Shown here piece after piece: positions 6,489 through 8,490 of a stretch of 8,490 nucleotides of DNA. A model generated the notes under the pieces. That model saw only the letters and a list, made by a program, of their open reading frames with translations. It had not been told where the DNA came from and made no database searches. The position numbers were made by a program, and so were the translations under genes. This stretch comes from Thermoproteota archaeon. GTDB taxonomy: Archaea; Thermoproteota; Bathyarchaeia; Bathyarchaeales; Bathycorpusculaceae. The stretch covers positions 1-8,490 of the forward strand of contig JAAZFA010000234.1 in assembly GCA_012511995.1 (NCBI GenBank), given 5' to 3'. Positions within the stretch are counted from its first letter, which is position 1; each line of letters begins with the position of its first letter.

Positions 6489-6578
6489 ATGAAAGCTCAA
6501 GGTTTCCTGGAGATTCAAACTCGTGTTGAAGCGTTCCTCAAAACCATTTCAGCGAAAAAGCAAAATAGCTTGCTTTAA
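6489..6578 (+). other. 29-codon open frame in the selD leader (possible small gene or leader peptide)
   Basis: ATG 6489 to TAA 6576-6578 gives MKAQGFLEIQ followed by TRVEAFLKTISAKKQNSLL, a short amphipathic basic peptide. It ends 42 bp before the selD start. There is no good ribosome binding site, and a frame of this length arises easily by chance. It is listed because it lies between the repeat copy 2 and selD in a spacer of 209 bp that has no other gene. Confidence 0.15.
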
Positions 6579-6609
6579 ATTGAAAAATTTTCTTTCGATT
6601 AATCAGTGT

Positions 6610-6613
6610 GGAG
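6610..6613 (+). promoter_or_regulatory. Ribosome binding site that fixes the selD start
   Basis: GGAG, 7 nt before ATG 6621. An in-frame GTG at 6606 would add five residues (MWRIK), but it lies upstream of this site and has none of its own, so ATG 6621 is chosen. Confidence 0.7.
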
Positions 6614-6620
6614 AATAAAA

Positions 6621-7640
6621 ATGACCTATCGATTGACAAAAGTTGTTCCCGTTCATGGATGTAGCTGTAAGCTTCCCCAATACCAACTTGGCGAATTACT
6701 CGATCAAGCCGGTATGACTGGCATTTTTGGTCCTGAGGTGCTATCTGGTCCATGGGAAAACAGCAGTGTTATTAAAATCGCAGACAATATGGCAGTTTTA
6801 AACACCTTGGATTTTTTTACTCCAATGGTTGATGAACCCGAAATTCAAGGACGAATCGCTGGAAGCAACGTTACTAGCGACATCTATACATTGGGTGTAA
6901 CAAAAATTGTAAGTGTGCTTACAATAATGGCTTTTCCAGAAAATATGCCGCCCGAAATAGCGGTAGGTATGCTCAAAGGATTAAGTGACTTCTGTCGTGA
7001 GATAGATGCTCCAATTGTTGGTGGACATACCATCCGCAATCCATGGCCTATTATTGGTGGCGCCGCGACAGGCATCAGTAATCCTGAAAAAATCGTTTAT
7101 ACAAAGGGTGCGAAACAAGGCGATCTTTTGTTTTTAACAAAACCCATAGGAATAGCTCCAGCGATGGCGGCATATCGTATGCAAAAAGACGAAGAGGGCA
7201 AAGATTTCTTGGAAACTATACCTACTGACGTTGTTGAGTCTGCTATAAAGGGCGCTATCACAGGTATGGTAACTTCTAATAAACCTGTTGCAGAGGCGAT
7301 ACAGCAGGTGCCGGTTCATGCAGCAACAGATGTAACAGGTTTTGGATTAAAAGGACATGCTTCAAATATGGCGATGCTAAGCAAAGTCGATATAGTTATC
7401 GACAAGCTCTGGGTGATAAATGGAACCCCTCAACTCGCCGAGACCTTTGGTTATCCACTCTTATCTGGTGAGTCTAAGGAGACTGCTGGAGGTATACTCA
7501 TTGCGGTTGCTAAAGGGAACGCTGATTCATTACAAAGTGAATTAGATAAACGAAAAGTGGGGTATTGTGAGGTGGGTTACGTCAAAGAAGGTCCCGGTAC
7601 TGTTACAGTGTTAAAGGATGCTAAAGTAATAGAAAACTAA
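6621..7640 (+). CDS. selD: Selenide, water dikinase (selenophosphate synthase) SelD
   Basis: 339 residues, normal for SelD. It makes selenophosphate from selenide and ATP, the selenium donor for selenocysteine, 2-selenouridine in tRNA and selenium-dependent molybdenum enzymes. The active site is HGCSCK (12-17): Cys14 and Lys17 match E. coli Cys17 and Lys20. Cys14 is TGT-encoded; several archaeal SelD have selenocysteine here. The two AIR-synthase-like domains are clear: LDFFTPMVDEP (Asp64), GSNVTSDIY (Asn83, Asp87), GGHTI (134-138), LTKPIGI (172-178), ATDVTGFGLKGH (Asp237) and TAGGILIAV. Three of the four metal-binding Asp of the family are present; the first (E. coli Asp51, in DDAAV) aligns with Asn47 in ENSSV, which is unusual. 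No selA/spcS, selB or selU gene lies in the window, so its selenium product is not known. It is convergent with the surface-protein gene at 7707. Confidence 0.92.
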   Translation: MTYRLTKVVPVHGCSCKLPQYQLGELLDQAGMTGIFGPEVLSGPWENSSVIKIADNMAVLNTLDFFTPMVDEPEIQGRIAGSNVTSDIYTLGVTKIVSVLTIMAFPENMPPEIAVGMLKGLSDFCREIDAPIVGGHTIRNPWPIIGGAATGISNPEKIVYTKGAKQGDLLFLTKPIGIAPAMAAYRMQKDEEGKDFLETIPTDVVESAIKGAITGMVTSNKPVAEAIQQVPVHAATDVTGFGLKGHASNMAMLSKVDIVIDKLWVINGTPQLAETFGYPLLSGESKETAGGILIAVAKGNADSLQSELDKRKVGYCEVGYVKEGPGTVTVLKDAKVIEN

Positions 7641-7706
7641 TCTCTACATATGGTAAAAGAAAGAAAATAGCATTGCTGTATTAAAAGTTGCTAATAATGA
7701 CTAAGA

Positions 7707-8207
7707 TTACTTTACCTCTATAGCTACAACATCTCTAATCCAACGTTGAGAAAACTCGTCATCAGCGATTATTAAACGGAATGGTCCCTCTCCCCCTTCA
7801 CTTAGTGAAGACATCATAGTGCCATCTTTCTTGTAAGCGATGAAAACCGACGGTTTTTGAACCTCTTCGATCGTCAAAGTTGTTCCATACCCATCTGAAG
7901 CTTGAATATATACCGAAGTAGTATCGCTTTGTATTTGTGCTCGATTTAGAATTTCAACCAGAGTAACACCGGTATAGGTAAAGTTCCCATTTCCACCTTG
8001 ATGTCCATTAACGGTGACTTTTGTGCTGATGACGGTGTAGGCCTCTAATTCAGTGAGTGTTAAGTTAGTTGGTTGATCTACGGCACCCTTGATCTGCAAG
8101 GTTCCTTTTGGTTGCGCGATATCTGGATGCGTATAATAGTATAGGGGAATTACTGCTATTATTAAGGTTATAAAGACTATGAATGCTATTTTTGTTGTTT
8201 TATTCAT
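7707..8207 (-). CDS. Single-domain sulfite-oxidase-fold (molybdopterin-binding-like) surface protein
   Basis: 166 residues. A basic start (MNKTTK) and one hydrophobic segment (about 8-24) form a signal anchor; the domain (about 34-165) faces outside. It has the series of the two-domain protein at 2352: an early strand LQIKGAV, LTLTELEAY, FTYTGVTLVEILNRA, ASDGYGTTLT, a VFIAYKKDG strand, GGEGPFRLII and a closing RWIRDVVAIEV. It is therefore a paralog, about the size of one of those domains. It has no Cys, so the Cys ligand of molybdenum in true sulfite oxidases is absent. The start ATG has a strong AGGTGAG (plus-strand 8211-8217), 3 nt before it, and the stop TGA of the preceding gene is inside that site, so the two are translationally coupled. 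The C-T-rich stretch after its stop on the minus strand (about 7658-7671) may serve as a terminator. Confidence 0.8.
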   Translation of the reverse strand: MNKTTKIAFIVFITLIIAVIPLYYYTHPDIAQPKGTLQIKGAVDQPTNLTLTELEAYTVISTKVTVNGHQGGNGNFTYTGVTLVEILNRAQIQSDTTSVYIQASDGYGTTLTIEEVQKPSVFIAYKKDGTMMSSLSEGGEGPFRLIIADDEFSQRWIRDVVAIEVK

Positions 8208-8211
8208 TTTC

Positions 8212-8490
8212 TCACCTAAATTTATCTATAAATCCAATTTTCGATAGTCTGGCAAGGATTAAGTTAGCTATAAATCCGCCGATAAGACCGCTTATTGCAG
8301 CCACAACAATCAGGAATGTGAGTACGATTGTTGGTAAAAAAAGAACTAAAGAGCCTACGAGTAGTGTTCCAACTACATTAGCAATTGAAGAAGCAATCAT
8401 GCAGCATCCAAGGCAACATGCCTTGTGTCGAATAATTAAATAGAATCCATCGATTGCTACGCCGGGTCCAAGGTATATGAGAAATGAAAG
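8212..8490 (-). CDS. Small membrane protein with CCLGCC motif (5' end outside the window)
   Basis: The frame is open from the window edge to TGA 8212-8214, so at least 92 residues are seen and the start lies outside. An internal ATG at 8400 would give only 62 residues, but the frame upstream of it is also protein-like, so I take the longer form. The visible part has a hydrophobic segment (LSFLIYLGPGVAIDGFYLII), a short basic-cysteine loop (RHKACCLGCCM), and a long Gly/Ala/Ile-rich hydrophobic stretch (VGTLLVGSLVLFLPTIVLTFL, then IVVAAISGLIGGFIANLILA) that would form two helices. The Cys cluster could bind metal or be lipid-modified. I do not recognise the family. It precedes, by 4 bp, the surface-protein gene, with its stop inside that gene's ribosome binding site, and so is probably made with it. 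Confidence 0.65.
   Translation of the reverse strand, partial: LSFLIYLGPGVAIDGFYLIIRHKACCLGCCMIASSIANVVGTLLVGSLVLFLPTIVLTFLIVVAAISGLIGGFIANLILARLSKIGFIDKFR

Noticed and set aside
6538..6753. 71-codon open frame on the minus strand over the start of selD
   Set aside because: It overlaps the conserved selD active-site region and has no recognisable features.
8183..8443. 86-codon open frame on the plus strand near the window end
   Set aside because: It is antisense to the coupled membrane-protein and surface-protein genes, which have a strong ribosome binding site and plausible hydrophobic segments.

Overview
The window looks like chromosomal DNA of an archaeon, most likely an uncultured mesophilic Bathyarchaeia-type or methanogen-related lineage. 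This rests on A+T-rich spacers with TATA-like boxes and plain poly-T tracts in place of bacterial -35/-10 promoters, GGTGA/GGAG ribosome binding sites, cell-surface proteins with Pro/Thr-rich linkers, and a selenophosphate synthase with the HGCxCK active site that I associate with methanogens and clostridia. The lineage is an inference; there is no rRNA or other marker gene here.

Layout. 23-1321 (minus): a two-domain sugar-phosphate nucleotidyltransferase with a left-handed beta-helix tail. 1395-1817 (minus): a small DUF454/YbaN membrane protein. 2003-2306 (plus): a decayed Rieske-type [2Fe-2S] ferredoxin gene with two frameshifts and three internal stops. 2352-3539 (minus): a membrane-anchored protein with two sulfite-oxidase-fold ('molybdopterin-binding') domains joined by a Pro/Thr linker. 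3654-4694 (minus): an exported, C-terminally anchored calcineurin-like phosphoesterase. 4779-5702 (minus): a LysR regulator, divergent from dsrE-like (5825-6175), tusA-like (6187-6411) and selD (6621-7640) on the plus strand. 7707-8207 (minus): a second, single-domain sulfite-oxidase-fold surface protein. 8212-8490 (minus, cut by the window edge): a small membrane protein with a CCLGCC motif, coupled to the gene after it.

How the genes work together. The centre is a probable selenium/sulfur-handling locus. SelD makes selenophosphate from selenide and ATP. TusA-like and DsrE-like proteins are persulfide/selenide carriers and together carry the two domains that bacterial YedF fuses in one chain. 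The LysR protein is a plausible local regulator. Flanking it are extracytoplasmic proteins. The phosphoesterase gene and the two-domain surface-protein gene have almost the same 25-bp dyad (22/25 identical) over their presumed TATA boxes, so they probably form a small regulon controlled by an unidentified repressor or activator.

Noncoding signals written down below: the shared dyad (3570-3594 and 4731-4755), a 22-bp dyad between lysR and dsrE, a 21-bp direct repeat (20/21) in front of dsrE and between tusA and selD, an imperfect hairpin after the Rieske pseudogene, two smaller dyads and a poly-T terminator. I see no tRNA, rRNA, CRISPR array, insertion sequence or replication origin.
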